The translations under genes were made by a program, and so were the position numbers. From Diadophis punctatus similis (lineage: Eukaryota > Chordata > Lepidosauria > Squamata > Dipsadidae), in NCBI GenBank assembly GCA_023053685.1, contig JALIGW010000005.1, positions 31,028,480 through 31,092,479 on the forward strand: a stretch of DNA of 64,000 nucleotides, written 5' to 3'. Under the pieces are notes generated by a model. The model did no database searches. It was not told the DNA's origin and saw only the letters and a program-made list of their open reading frames with translations. The first letter of the stretch is position 1; each line of letters starts with the position of its first letter. Shown here in pieces: positions 23,680-36,801 of this stretch.

Positions 23680-24598
23680 AAATAATGGCGCTCTTGCCCA
23701 TAATAATTTTAAGATATTTAACACAGTCATAGAATTTTAGACTTTTGTTTGTTGTTTAGTAAAGATTTGTTTCCTTGTATATTTCAAATGACTTCTTTGT
23801 ATACTTTCAAGGACAACATGATGACTACTCCTAATGGTTTGGCAGAATATAATATATCAATAGGCCTATACTGGACAAGAAACGTGAAAACTATTTTTGT
23901 TGCTTTCCTCAGTAACATCTTCATTTATAATTTAAATGTACTATAATGGTATGTGACAATGACTTTGGGATATAGGGCACCCAGGCATTTTCAAAGTAAT
24001 GATCAGATAAAAGACAGCTTAGTCTGCAGCAGAAATGTGAGTGCAACAAGAAGCTCAGAAGAGATCCTCCCTAGTTTCTTGGGCTATAAAGGGGGATACA
24101 AGTACTTGTAGTAACATTCTGCTAATGTAATCTTACAATACAGTACAATTAGCTGATCTTTCCCGCCTGGTCTACCTATAAGACTGAAATCAATCTTGCA
24201 AGTCTGAATGTTCCCGTCTTTACAACCCAAGAAATTAACCACTTTTAATCATCACTTTCTTACTCGTTTCAATATACAAGGGAGCTGAACAGCTCTCAGT
24301 ATTTTCCCATTGTTTTCTAACTTGTTTGTGACTAGTACAAGAGAATAAATTAAATGTTCAAATATATGCTTATTTTATTTCAGAAAGCATTAGTGCCCTG
24401 GCATGACACCAAAAGTACATTTCTGAGAAAAAATGCAAGAACATTTTTAAAATGTTAACTATAAAATTTATACTATGTTCCAATAAGATTCAATCTATCA
24501 CATTCATCCAGCTATTTATAGTTATTTTCTAACTGTTCTCTATTGACCTCTTTGAAGGTCAAGTATATGCTGCTGTTCAATAGTTGTAAATGTTCCAT
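23680..24598. other. Intron 5, unassigned stretch
   Basis: Nothing recognised beyond short ORFs without coding features. Confidence 0.5.
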
Positions 24599-24606
24599 GT
24601 CTACAA

Positions 24607-24845
24607 CAGGGGTGAAATTCAGCAGGTTCTTTCCGGATCGCGCACACCGGTAGGGCTGACTGCATGAAGCCCACCCACCTGCGCAGATGTCATGACATCC
24701 CTTTTTAGCGACGATTTTCAGGCTCTGCACATGAGCAAAAGACTTTGCGCATGCGCAGACGATGGCATGTACGAGCAAAGCGTGCGCGCGTAAGGCACGC
24801 ACACATTTGCGAACCGGTAGGGAAGGTAAGTGAATTTCCACCCTG
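24607..24845. mobile_element. hAT-type miniature element, 239 bp, with perfect duplication GTCTACAA
   Basis: Starts CAGGGGTGAAATTCAGCAGG and ends GTGAATTTCCACCCTG. GTCTACAA lies outside both ends (24599-24606 and 24846-24853). The interior is CpG-rich and holds TTTGCGCATGCGCAGAC and the word GAACCGGTAGG, shared with 35525-35804. Confidence 0.95.
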
Positions 24846-24853
24846 GTCTACAA

Positions 24854-26882
24854 ATAGGTCACTATACTCACATCTTATTTTCTATTTCTCCTCTTCCTTT
24901 TTTTGAGTATCCGAAATACCTATACCTATGACAGTAGGAGACTTAATTTCAATAGAGTGTTTGTTTTTTAAATGTATAATATATTAAAATGTATTTGAGT
25001 AAGATATGGATAATAGCTAATTCATCCAAATTAGAAATGAACTTTATGTATATTTAGATTAGAGCAAGATTTTTGTTATCAAAATAGTTTAGGACATGGT
25101 TTGAAATGAAAACAAAATCTATGACCATTCTCTAGAGGGCAAACTGAGTCAAATAATCAATTGCTTGGAGAAACAAGCCAACAATTGCAAATTCTAGTCA
25201 GCTATCAAAAATATTAATATGCTGACATGTTGATCCGTATTCATAATTTTCAAACAAAAATTGCCCTTGTTTTAAATGCTATTGGAAATGATCCAATATT
25301 GTTAATAAATCTATACACAAAATAAAAAAATGGAATGAAACAGAAGAAAGGAATGGACAATCAAAAGAAAGGACTACTTTATTTCTCGCAGCTCATAAGC
25401 AAAAGTAGCAAATGCCTAACCTTACACAACTGAAGGCTCCCTCAAAATATTAGTTGATTCTTGAGAGACAATCCTAAGACAGGTGGAACTCAGGAAGCAA
25501 TGTTTGCATGTGGCCTTTTTCTAGTCTTTCCTGGCCCTATAGAGTTGGCAGCTAATCTTCAGTACTGCTTACAGGAACAGATACTATCATTTTTTAAGGA
25601 AAATAAGATGGCATATTCAAAACATGATTGAAGTGCAATTTGTTCTGATTCATTGCCTTGGAAAAAAAAGATATCTGGGTAGAAGGAAATCCAGCAAAAT
25701 TCAATATGTTGGCTGTCACAATTAAAATAATTATTTCTTGCATGTGTCTCTGCTTGTCAGTCTTAAAACAGATTCTGTTTGATTTCATGATAACATCTTT
25801 CTACTAGAATATTATGCATTCTTACTCATGGCTGTGATAAATTAGGCTACTTTGAAATATTCTGTGTTTTATCCATTTGTTACTTTAGCAATACATTTTT
25901 TGGCATAACAGTTTTTAAATATATCTTTAAATAATGGATTTATTTTGGCTTACTATTGAGGGTTGTATTCAGAAATATCTTCTGTAAGTGGAAAGCATAC
26001 TGGGCCTTTTTCCAGGTTTCCATAAGAAAGAGTAGTATTTTTGTTTGCACAGGATATTGCATAAGGACTTATACAATTTCTCCAAACGATATGCAATATT
26101 TTCATAAAATCTCACACAATATATTACACTGACAGAAAATGCCACATGTTCCATGTGTACTTCTTAAAATTCATTCTATTTATTAATTCTTTAATAAATT
26201 CTTCAAAGGAATTATTCAGTGGAAATGTATTCCTGTTAGAACATTATAAATAACACAATATATATGTTTCTCTTCCTTTCCCTCTAAGGATGAAGATTGG
26301 ATGGAACAAGTTCTTTGTTTGAATATTCCTAAACAAGTTATGGAAAATGTGGTGGTTGATTGGAAAGGAGGTGTGCATTAAAATGATCATACGATTGTTG
26401 CCAAAATCGAATTTTTCCCTGGTCTGGAATTTTTATGTATGACTAACACAACATGATATTGTGAAAAAGTATACCAATGTTGAAGAACATGCAACATGCA
26501 ATAATCTATTCTTTCTAAGTTCCATGTTCCATAACATGGATAAAATAGCTCAACAAATGATGCAGAATTGAGAAACAAATAATACTGTAACTTCCTTTTA
26601 TTGTCTAACTTCAAAATGTCAAATGAAATTAGGATTTTTATGTATTGAATAAAATAACAAACTTACTGTGTTTGGTAAATCTCCAACTCAGAACAAGGTT
26701 CTGTCTCAGAAAGAGATATTTACTATTTGTAAACATCTTACCAGATAATCTTAAAGATAACAGGAAAGGTTGGCTTTCTGATTTTTTTTTTTTTCAAAGT
26801 TACAACTCAACTCAATTTTCAGAGATTATCCAAGTTGAATTTTTTATTTGCTCCTAGTAGCTTTCATCTGTTATTAGGTCTG
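24854..26882. other. Intron 5, about 2 kb with no identified element
   Basis: AT-rich. No element ends recognised. Confidence 0.5.
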
Positions 26883-27060
26883 GTCTTCTTTGGGTCTCCC
26901 CCCGGTTATGAATGATGGATGTTTTTTTAACTCTTATAACTTTTTAATTGTTATGTTGATTGTTTTATTTTAATGACGGATTTGACATGCTGTAGCCACC
27001 CAGAGTCCCTTGGGAGTTGGGCGGCATACAAATCTATTTAAATAAATAAATAAATAAATA
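26883..27060 (+). mobile_element. L2-type LINE 3' terminal fragment
   Basis: GCTGTAGCCACCCAGAGTCC, TTGGGAGTTGGGCGGCATAC and an (AAATA)n tail match the 3' ends at 8990-9325 and 44038-44755. Only the 3' UTR remains. Confidence 0.75.
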
Positions 27061-30000
27061 TTACAATTATTTATACTAGTGTCTTACTGAATGATGTGTT
27101 GCATATTTTTGAGATACTTTTCTACCCCAACCTCCCAATACTCTCTTTTATACTTGACACTTGGAAATCACTGAAACTTCAACCCTCTTTGTTTTATGGG
27201 ACAGTCCTGGAAGGTATACCTTGAATTTGGTGGGTAGTAATTTGTGACACAGATTAATGTGTCAGTCTTTTCCCATTCATTACATTAACATTTGTGGAAT
27301 AAAAGGAACTAAAACTAAAACAAACATAGAGTCAATATCACAAATGTTGGGACCCTAAACTAAGTGATATGCATGGACTGAATTCGATCCATTAAAAATG
27401 AATAAGAAACAAAAGCAACACTTTCCTTCCATCCTAAACCTCATGTATCTGCCAAGAGATCATTTTCCATAGAGTGGTTATTCTGGACTATCCTTTTCTA
27501 TAGGATAAACCTTGGTGACTGAGAAATATGCTACAGACTGAGTGTACTAGGCAATTTTCTCTTATCCCTATTCCTTTTAGGAAATATATCCATCAGATTT
27601 GATTTCTACTCCATTGTATCCAAGGTCTTTTTAATAGCAGTTTTCCATGGCTTAAGCAATTATCTTTCAAATAATTTCCTACTTAGTGATTCTAATAAAT
27701 GGTCTAGTGCACATTGCAATATATATGTAACATATATTACATTAATATTAATATATTGCATAATTTATACTGTAAATTAGTAAAAGTTCAACTGTTAAAA
27801 TGTTGGCCATTTTAAATATCAGATGAAAGTGCCATACTGAATCATATATCTGTTGAAGTTATGTAAATGTAATAGTAATTAAGAAAAAAATACTCAATAC
27901 TGATTTAAAAAATGAAATTTTAGCAACATTTCCTATTTTCTTATATGCTTGTATAATTCTTGAAATCAATTAAAAGTGTACAATCTAAATATATAAATAT
28001 ACAAATTTGTATTTAAAAAAAATAAAATATTATTTTATCATAATTGTTCAGCTTAAATATAACAAAACTTCAATTGCCTTCTAAGAAAATGGCATCTAAT
28101 ATCCTTATGCAAACATTACCAATAAACAAGGTATCTGTCAATTTTTTCAGACTGCTATATTGTTTCTACTTTTATTTTTCAAGTTTTTTTTCTTTCACAT
28201 TTAATGTAAAAGAACATTCATACTTCAAGTAGACACAATGTCCAGATTTTGAACTATTTAAGAAATACAGAGCCTGAAATATCAATTGTACCCTATAATT
28301 TCTATAATTAATAGGAAAAACACAGAGAATGACATTTTAATTTTCTACTTTCATTTCAACATCGTGTTTCAGTTACTCAGGCAGAATGTGTCACTACATA
28401 GTAGGTTGTTTTTAGAAAAAAGAACATCGGTCTGAACTGAAAATCCAATCAAAAATCAACTGGCTTTTCTTCCAATAAAAAAATGAAGGATAGGAGTATA
28501 TACTAACTACATAATAATTAGTACTTCTCTTCTACTGGTAACAAAAAAGACACTAAAAAGTTTCCTCTTTTTCAGGGATATGTTTCTAAAGCCCTTTTCA
28601 GATCAAGTCTATAGACTCTAATTCTAAACTCAAGGACCTTCATCTGATTTTTCTGGATTATCTAGTGGGATAGAAATCCTGCAAATATATCTAACAAATA
28701 ATTTCTATCCATTTAGCCAAGGCTATCAGCTAGTTTAGATGATTAAATAAAAGCTACCTCATGTAATCTGCATATACAGTAGTCCTTTGACTATAGTTTT
28801 ATTTAAAAGTAGCTTGTCAACAAATACCTGATGATGATAATAATAATATACTTTGAATTATTTCTAAATTTACTTTTAAAAAGATTTTGTGGTTAGTTTG
28901 TGCATTCTTATAAATGGTGATAAGAAGGAGGTATAAATGATAATGCCAAAGACTCAGCAAATGAGGTTTTCCTTGTCATGGTCCTGTGGAATATTATGGA
29001 TGCAAATCAACCAGAATTCTCATACTGTCTCAACTGAGATGTTATGGCCAAGTCAACTTTATAAAACCAAAAAAAATATGCTGTAGTCTTGAATATTGTA
29101 CAGTCCTCATGAATGCCATTTTATCAATGACAATAAACCAAGTGTAATATGAAGAATCAGAAAATGTGTGTGGGGGGAAGCTTATTCATAGTGGGACGTC
29201 TATGATTCAGTTATGACTGGTGAATTGTCCCAGTGTCTGCTAAGTCATTTTTCTTTCTTTCTCCTTCAATGTGTGGTGAATAACTCCACAAATTTAAATA
29301 ATTTCTCAATTGAAGACATTAAAGAATAACAAGCTCAGATGACATTTACAGATAGAACTGTAATTCCAGTAAATTGGTGTCATGACCAGTCTTGAACCAT
29401 AATAATATACGTTAAGTCCACATTTTGACAATTTTTACTTTTCCCTTTACTGCAAGAAACTCATAAAACCTTATACTGTCAGAATAACATCAATAATGTA
29501 GCTTCCTTCTCTGAATCTTACAAACGATGTGTTATTCTTGCTCTCATTCCAAACTTGGGATACCAAAATAATTCTCCATGAAAGTAGCTACTTTCATTTA
29601 ACAGTAGTTCATTTTACATTGTATTTTATATTGCATTTATTCCAGCTCTGCAGTTTATCCCCCAATGTTCAGGGATATATAAAATGGTCAATTTGAAGAA
29701 TTCTAATGAAATGTAACAATAAAAAAGCTACTGCATGAATGAGCAGGAATTTTTCTATTGAATTATATGTACAAAAATCACCCTGAAAATTACATTTGGA
29801 CTGTAACAAAAAAAAAGTGTACCCTAATGACACTACACAACTATTTCCATTAGTGGAAGAGGTTGCCATTTTTAAAAAATGTCTTATACCTTGAAAAAAA
29901 TAAGTAATGGAATAAATAATAATAATAAAACTAACACCTATCGGCAAGCTTTGCAAAAAAAATAGAGAAAGTATTTTATCATTAATAGCAAGTCTTTGGG

Positions 30001-32946
30001 CTCAAAAGTCAAATCAGTATTTTCACATAATGGAACAACAGGAACACAGATTGGCTTGAAAAAGATATCTGAAGAAGGCCATGGTAAACAGTTTGATTTG
30101 CCAAGAAAACTTGAGTCGATGTGCCCATATAGCTATAGCTGCAGTCGAGATCAATTCAGGTAAGATTTTACTTCTTTAAATAGAGCTTAAACTTTTAAGC
30201 CTGCCACATTAATAAACTTCTAAAGATCAATTTGGACAAACAAACAATTTTCCTTCCTTCTTTGAGAATATTATGTAACTATACGAGAAGCTATTTCCCC
30301 CCACATTGGAAACAATTCCTTCATGTTTGAAATTTAATATAACTGGTTTCAGTTATACAGTAAATTAGCATACAAATAGATTTCTTTGTCACCTTTTTCT
30401 TCACTACTCCAAAAGGGGGAAAATGCATATCAGAAGTTGGATGGGGGGGGGGGAGTTTGGTTGAAAAAGATGCAGATAATTATAATCTAGGAACAAAAAC
30501 TTCCAATTAACTTCCCACGTTCTCCCAAAAGAGAGGAATATGGAACGTGAAAGCCTCACCATTTGTTCTCATGATAATAGTAACAGTTTACTGTGATGTC
30601 TGAAGCAGTTTAACAGCAGTACAAGGAATTTTGACATTAAGAATATGAAAATGTAATGCCAAAGTAAGAATAACAGAACTTTAAATTGAAATGTGCCAAA
30701 CAGCTGAAAGCCAAACATGTACAAATCTCAGCTTTGTTAATGTAATTATACTGGAGAGAGAGGTGGAAAATTGACTTATGTCACTGAATAGGCAAATAGC
30801 AAAGGCAGAACATGAGACATAGTTTTTCAGTATCAAACACAAAGGCAACTCTAATTACAAACTGTAGAAGGACAATTGAGAAAAATACATCGTCACCACT
30901 GGTAAAATACAAAAAAAAATACCACAAATAGGAAATAAGTCTGTTACTAAAAATAAACTTTTAGAAACTTAATTAGGATACAGAAATTGGAATTATGTTT
31001 CAAACAATTCTATCAGCTTTAAAATTAGGGAACAAAGGTAACTTTAAATTATTTTTACTTATACAAATACAAAGGACTTGGAAAAATATAATTTTCTCAC
31101 TATAAAAAGTAATGTCTTACAAGCTATGAGAAAATTATTTTTCACTCCTTACTATATTATTATCCTTACTGCATCATTGGTATCCTAAAACAATGAATCT
31201 ATTCAGTTACTTGTTCCTGAAAGGCTGTCTGTAGCAGCAAATTTGTCAAATTTTTGCTTACTTTTTGTAATATTCTTTTATTTAACTAACTGAAGTAAGC
31301 AATCTTCTTAGTTGCACAAAAGTTAGTTTAGTTGCATCTTTACAGCCATGCTTTCTCTGTTACAGTTTTATCTGACACCATAAAAAGCAGACCATATTAG
31401 AGGAACAAAAAGGTGTCGAAGAAACAGTAAAGCCAAATGGTCAGGTCCTCATTTAAGTAATCCCCAAATAGAAATTCACATTATTCTATGAGTGTATTAA
31501 CAATGGATTTAAGTGGTTCATTTCATAAGCCTGAAAATATACAGTAGTACTGATCAAAATAGATCTGCAAAGCTATAGGAATTTTATAGACATGTTAAAT
31601 AACATGATGTCTAGAAAACCATTCCCAACATGGCATTTTATTTTTCCTACTTTTTTTACTTAAAACATAGAACTAAAAGAATCTATGTATATATCCAAGG
31701 ACTGTAAGAACAAGGCATTCACAATGTTTAAAATTAGACTGAGGGTCAAATTAGATCAAGGATTACAGATAAATATAGAAAACAAATTGTCCACCTGTTT
31801 AAATTTAGTGTTTTTTTAGAAAGGATATGTAACAATGCAATGATACCCAGCTTCTGTATAAAATTGTAACTATGATATAGTCTTTAATTTAAATCATGGG
31901 TTTTAGATAGGTCAGATACAATGGGAGATAAACCTTAAAGGCAAAGGTATAATAGTCATCTGAGACTTCTTGAAACAAAAACTTAGAACATTGCTGTCTC
32001 AATGAAGACAAACATTAGGACATCTAAAGGAACCAATACAATTCACCAAGAAAGTGGTATCAATGAAGGATGCTAACTACAAATGTAAGGAAGAACTAAG
32101 ACAAAGGCATCTATAAGGATTCAACTCAGAAATGTAGCATAAAATCAGAAAAAAACAAAAGGGGAAGTGAGCAAAAGTTAACAACAACACTTCAAATAGG
32201 TCAAAAGCAAGAAGACAATTTTTTCTATTACTCTGAATGCCCTCAAGTCCTACAACCTTAATGAAATATATCCTAGAATTTTGAAGGAAGAGGCTGAAGA
32301 GCTGTTGGGGCTTATTATCTTAGGAAAGTTCTGGAAAACCAAGGTGGTCCAAGAAAGTAGAAGAGAGCAGAGTGGAGAATGGTCTCCCTCTTCAAGAAAG
32401 AAAAGAAAATTAGTAATTTAATACCTGGAAGGTGTCAAAGCAGGTAAGAAAGCAGAATATTTGTAAGATTCTTTAAGATTGCTAAGAATTAGTATGGCTT
32501 TATAAAAATCATGTGAGCCAATTCTAGAAAACCTTGCGCCCTGCAAATTTTCTGTGTTCACAGATACGATATAGATATGTGTAAAGTTTACCACACTCTT
32601 GAATGCTTTTAAAAATGCTTTATTTTTATATTAGGCCTCCTAAAATTAGCATCCAGCCAATTTTATCAGTTATACTTACAGCTGCTAAACATTTATGTGA
32701 CTTAATACATAGCAACATGAACATAGTGGAAATATTTTACACAATATTATATAATAAAGGCATGCAGTTCAAATTAAAGCATTACAAATACTATGGCATT
32801 ACAAACTTTACTGATAATCAGCTGAGTGTCACAATCACCCTATCCCTGCTACAGTTAATTTTGATGCACTAAAATAACAAATGAAGTTATTTGCAATATC
32901 AGACATCATTGTCTTTAGCCAACACTAATCCATTCAGTAGCCAAAT
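27061..32946. other. Intron 5, about 5.9 kb with no identified element
   Basis: The longest stretch in which I can name nothing. It is AT-rich, with a short G run near 30445 and many short ORFs without coding features. Its lack of recognisable repeats, compared with the rest of the window, could reflect age or conserved non-coding sequence. This cannot be judged by eye. Confidence 0.5.
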
Positions 32947-32949
32947 TTT

Positions 32950-33509
<560 letters not shown>

Positions 33510-33905
33510 TTCTTTCTTTTTTTTTAAATAAATAACTCAAGGCAGTGAATGCACCCAGCACTCCTTTCTCCTCCTATTTTCCCCACAGCAACAATGGGAT
33601 GAGTTCAGTAGTGGGTTCTAAAACCCTTTACTACCAGTTCGCACTCATGCACACGTGCGCATGACGCTTCTGCACATGCACAGAAGCATCCCGGGTGGGT
33701 GGGCGGAGCATCCCGTGCGGGTGGGCGGAGCATCCCCCCGCCGCCGCTACCTGTTCTTAGAACAGGGCCGAACCAGGAGCAACCCACAGCTGGATGAGTT
33801 GGGCTGAGAGTGTGACTGATCCAAAGTCACACAGTCAGCTTACAGGCCTTAAGGCAGAACTAGAATTCACAAATTCCAGGTTTCTAGCCTGGTGCCTTAA
33901 TCACG
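33510..33905 (-). mobile_element. SINE interrupted by a miniature hAT element
   Basis: Left part: AAATAAATAACTCAAGGCAG, CTCCTCCTATTTTCCCCACA and GCAACAATGGGATGAGTT. Right part: GGGCTGAGAGTGTGACTGAT, AAGTCACACAGTCAGC, TTAAGGCAGAACTAGAATTC and TTTCTAGCCTGGTGCC. Removing 33606-33792 and one GATGAGTT copy rejoins a continuous SINE in minus orientation. Its head is shared with the BovB-tail SINEs but its 3' part differs. Confidence 0.8.
33606..33792. mobile_element. hAT-type miniature element, 187 bp, with perfect duplication GATGAGTT
   Basis: Starts CAGTAGTGGGTTCTAAAACC and ends CAACCCACAGCTG. GATGAGTT lies at 33598-33605 and 33793-33800. The interior carries GTGCGCATGACGCTTCTGCA and two GGTGGGCGGAGCATCCC repeats. 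It is inserted in a SINE. Confidence 0.93.
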
Positions 33906-33914
33906 ATCAAATTG

Positions 33915-34054
33915 TAGCCTAGAGGTGGAGCTCTTGCCTCACAATCAGGAGGTTGTGAGTTCGATCCTAGGTAGAGGCAGATGTAGGGTCTCCTGCTTGG
34001 GTAGGGGGTTGGACTAGATGGCCTGCAATGTCCCTTCCAACTCTGTTAATCTGA
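33915..34054 (+). mobile_element. tRNA-derived SINE with CR1-like 3' end
   Basis: The head GAGGTGGAGCTCTTGCCTCA and GTGAGTTCGATCCTAGGTAG carries a clear RNA polymerase III B-box (GTTCGATCC). The 3' end GGTTGGACTAGATGGCC and TCCCTTCCAACTCTGTTAAT is the complement of CR1 3' ends in this window. The second copy is at 52031-52172 on the minus strand. Confidence 0.88.
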
Positions 34055-35516
34055 TGAGCATACCAAATCATTTGCTATTCTTATGTGCTTCTCAGTCAGA
34101 ATCTTTATTTTTACAATATATTATGTAATATATACTATATAACTATATACTATAATTAATTATCTTATAGAACTGAATTTGGACTTTTGATCATCCATCC
34201 CTAATAAATGATTCTGATTAAGCATTTTTCTTTTCATTTCACTTTACAGTGGTAATTACTGATATGATTTATGAGACACTTGGAAAAAAAATTCTGGAAC
34301 CAACAACCTTTTGTTGTCGATATGATGTGAAAAACATATTAAGAAGGTTAAGTTATAAACATATGGAAGAAGCAGAATATAAGAGCAATTAATACAAATG
34401 AACAAGCATTGTTAACAAAATAAAAAACCCAGAATATACAAAGAAACTTAAAGAAAGCTTTGTCGACAGCTAATTTCTTCAGGGCCATTTATTTGAGATT
34501 TTTCTTTTTACATTTGATGATTGCTAGGGCAACTGGTGTGGTGTTAATGATAGCTCGCAACAAGATGGAAATGTAACATGAAAAGCTACTTTCTGTTTTC
34601 AAAAATAAACACTGTCAGTAAAATTTTTCTTCTTTATTCACATTTCACTCTGCTGCCTAAAAGATGGGGAAAATGGAAATGAATATAGCAGTAGGTGGTG
34701 CATATTATATCCATTAGAAGCCATAAGAAGAAAAAAGCAATCTTTGCTACACTAGGAGCTTGCTAATAAACACATACTATCCCCAATACCAATTCAACTA
34801 AGTATTTTTCTCTTCCTTCATGAAAGCAAGTTTATTTCTTGTTCTAAACATGCATGTTGTAGTTTGGAACGATCTATTAAAACCGTTAAGAGGAACTTTC
34901 CTATCTCCAACCTGTGTGTCTCCATACTTGCATACCCAATTAATAAAGAAGACGTTTCCATAAATAAAACAGGGCAGTTTCGTTTCTTATTTAGCTACAA
35001 CACACATCACTTTTCAATTTTTAGAAAACAATAAAGTCATTATTTTAGTTCAGTATTAATTTTAATGTAAAACATACTAGTGTTCAAACCCTTTGTCCTC
35101 TGACACATTTAGAGCACTTTTACCTTGCCCAGAAACATCAGTGTTATCAAGATTGTATCTAATAATGGTTGTATAAGACAAATTTGGGGAAAACACTGAA
35201 GTCTGATGAGGGAGAAATCTATTTTCATGGTGTTTGGTGGAACCCAAAATTTGATGGAATCCAAAAATGTACTTGCTGTATCAAAATCTACGACTTGTTT
35301 TTCCATAACCTACATTAACTCATTGCAAATATCAGGATATTTTTATAAGCATTTTCTTCACAGGGAAAACTATGATTATACTAATTCCTAGATTTGGTTT
35401 TGCTTTCCATATCACCATGAACGATGACTTTGTTTGAACTTTATATTCATAACCCTCTATTTTCAACTTCTTGGGAGATAAATTGCTTTGGATTAGAAGA
35501 AACTTATGTTTTTAAA
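34055..35516. other. Intron 5, unassigned stretch
   Basis: AT-rich. No recognisable element. Confidence 0.5.
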
Positions 35517-35524
35517 CTTATATT

Positions 35525-35804
35525 TAGGGGTGAAATTCAGCAGGTTCTGACAGGTTCTGGAGAACCGGTAGCGGAAATTTGGAGTAGTTTGGAGAACCGG
35601 CAAATACCACTCTGGCTGGCCCCAGAGTGTGGTGGGAATGGAGATTTTGCAATATCCTTCCCCCAGGAGTGGGGAGGGAATGGGGATTTTGTATCCTTTC
35701 CCTGGAGTGGGATGGGAATGGAGATTTTGCAGTATCCTTCCCCTGCCACGCCCACCAATCCATGCCCACAGAACCGGTAGGAAAAATTTTGAATTTCACC
35801 CCTG
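35525..35804. mobile_element. hAT-type miniature element, 280 bp, with perfect duplication CTTATATT
   Basis: Starts TAGGGGTGAAATTCAGCAGG and ends GAATTTCACCCCTG. CTTATATT lies outside both ends (35517-35524 and 35805-35812). The interior has three GGGAATGGAGATTTTGCA-type tandem words, each about 50 bp apart, and GAACCGGTAG words near both ends. Confidence 0.95.
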
Positions 35805-35812
35805 CTTATATT

Positions 35813-36670
35813 CTTTACGTGTTCCATACAATGATTAGATGTGAAATACCAGAATAATTATAATGATAATAAAGTTTTAAATCCAACTCATAGTTCACTG
35901 AATATATTATCACATGAAATATAATAGATTAAAATGAGGATGACAGGACAGATTAAAGAACAAACTATTTCCCACCCCTTTCATGTTTTCTATTCCTATT
36001 TAAATTAAGCTAATATTTCAGACTTGTTTTTACTGGGAGCCAAACAAAAATGATGACATGTAATTAATTATACACAGGAGTAATGCAACTGATGAAATTT
36101 TTCTAGCAGGCTTTATTACCATCCATCAAATCTTATTGATCCATATCATTGAATGCATTTTCAAATTAAACATCTAGTAAAAGCATTGGTATTTTCTTCC
36201 TCCTGACCAAGGCAAAGCTATGTTTGAATTGTTTTGGTAGTAAGAAAAACCATTACATACAGAAGAAGTACATTGCTTATATTTTCTGTTTTTAACAGTT
36301 TTCAAACTGTTCCTATCAAAGCTAATAAAGGCATGATTATTTCTTTTATTTTTATTTAATGTTTGCAAACAGACAAGAAAGGGCTATATTTTGGCTTCTT
36401 CATTCCTCAAAGCAGTATACCAAGTATTTTTAAAAGTATCCTGAGGCCACCTTTTCAAAATTATCTTTACCACATTGTATACATGAATCAGAAATATCTT
36501 TTTTTCTGATTCTGTTACTAATAATTCTGATTTCATAAAATAGAGAAAAAATTATCAAAAAGCTTTTCTGACATAAGGAGTAATGGTTCATCTAAGCTTG
36601 TATGCATTTCTTGCTTCAACTGATGATCATCTCAAATTACATATGCATGCACAGAAGGAAAAATAACCCA
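35813..36670. other. Intron 5, unassigned stretch
   Basis: AT-rich. No recognisable element. Confidence 0.5.
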
Positions 36671-36793
36671 AATGGCGGCGTTCAGCCGGGCCGGGAAAGC
36701 GGCCGGGAGAAGCTCCGCGCCGCGACCGCCGCCAGTTCCATCGGCTATACGCCGAAGGACTGGCCCGGGCGAACTGGGAGGATTTCACCCCTG
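36671..36793. mobile_element. Truncated CpG-rich miniature hAT element
   Basis: The right end GGAGGATTTCACCCCTG matches the CAGGGGTGAAAT family. The left terminus is missing or too diverged to find. GC-rich interior words (ATGGCGGCGTTCAG, CCGGGCCGGGAAAGCGGCCG) stand out sharply from the surroundings and recall GATGGCGGCACCC in the element at 57181. The octamer after the end is TATCATAC, with no partner found upstream. Confidence 0.65.
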
Positions 36794-36801
36794 TATCATA
36801 C

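Noticed and set aside
36660..36793. CpG island or promoter inside the intron
   Set aside because: The GC-rich block is only about 130 bp and ends in a known element terminus, so a transposon remnant explains it better.
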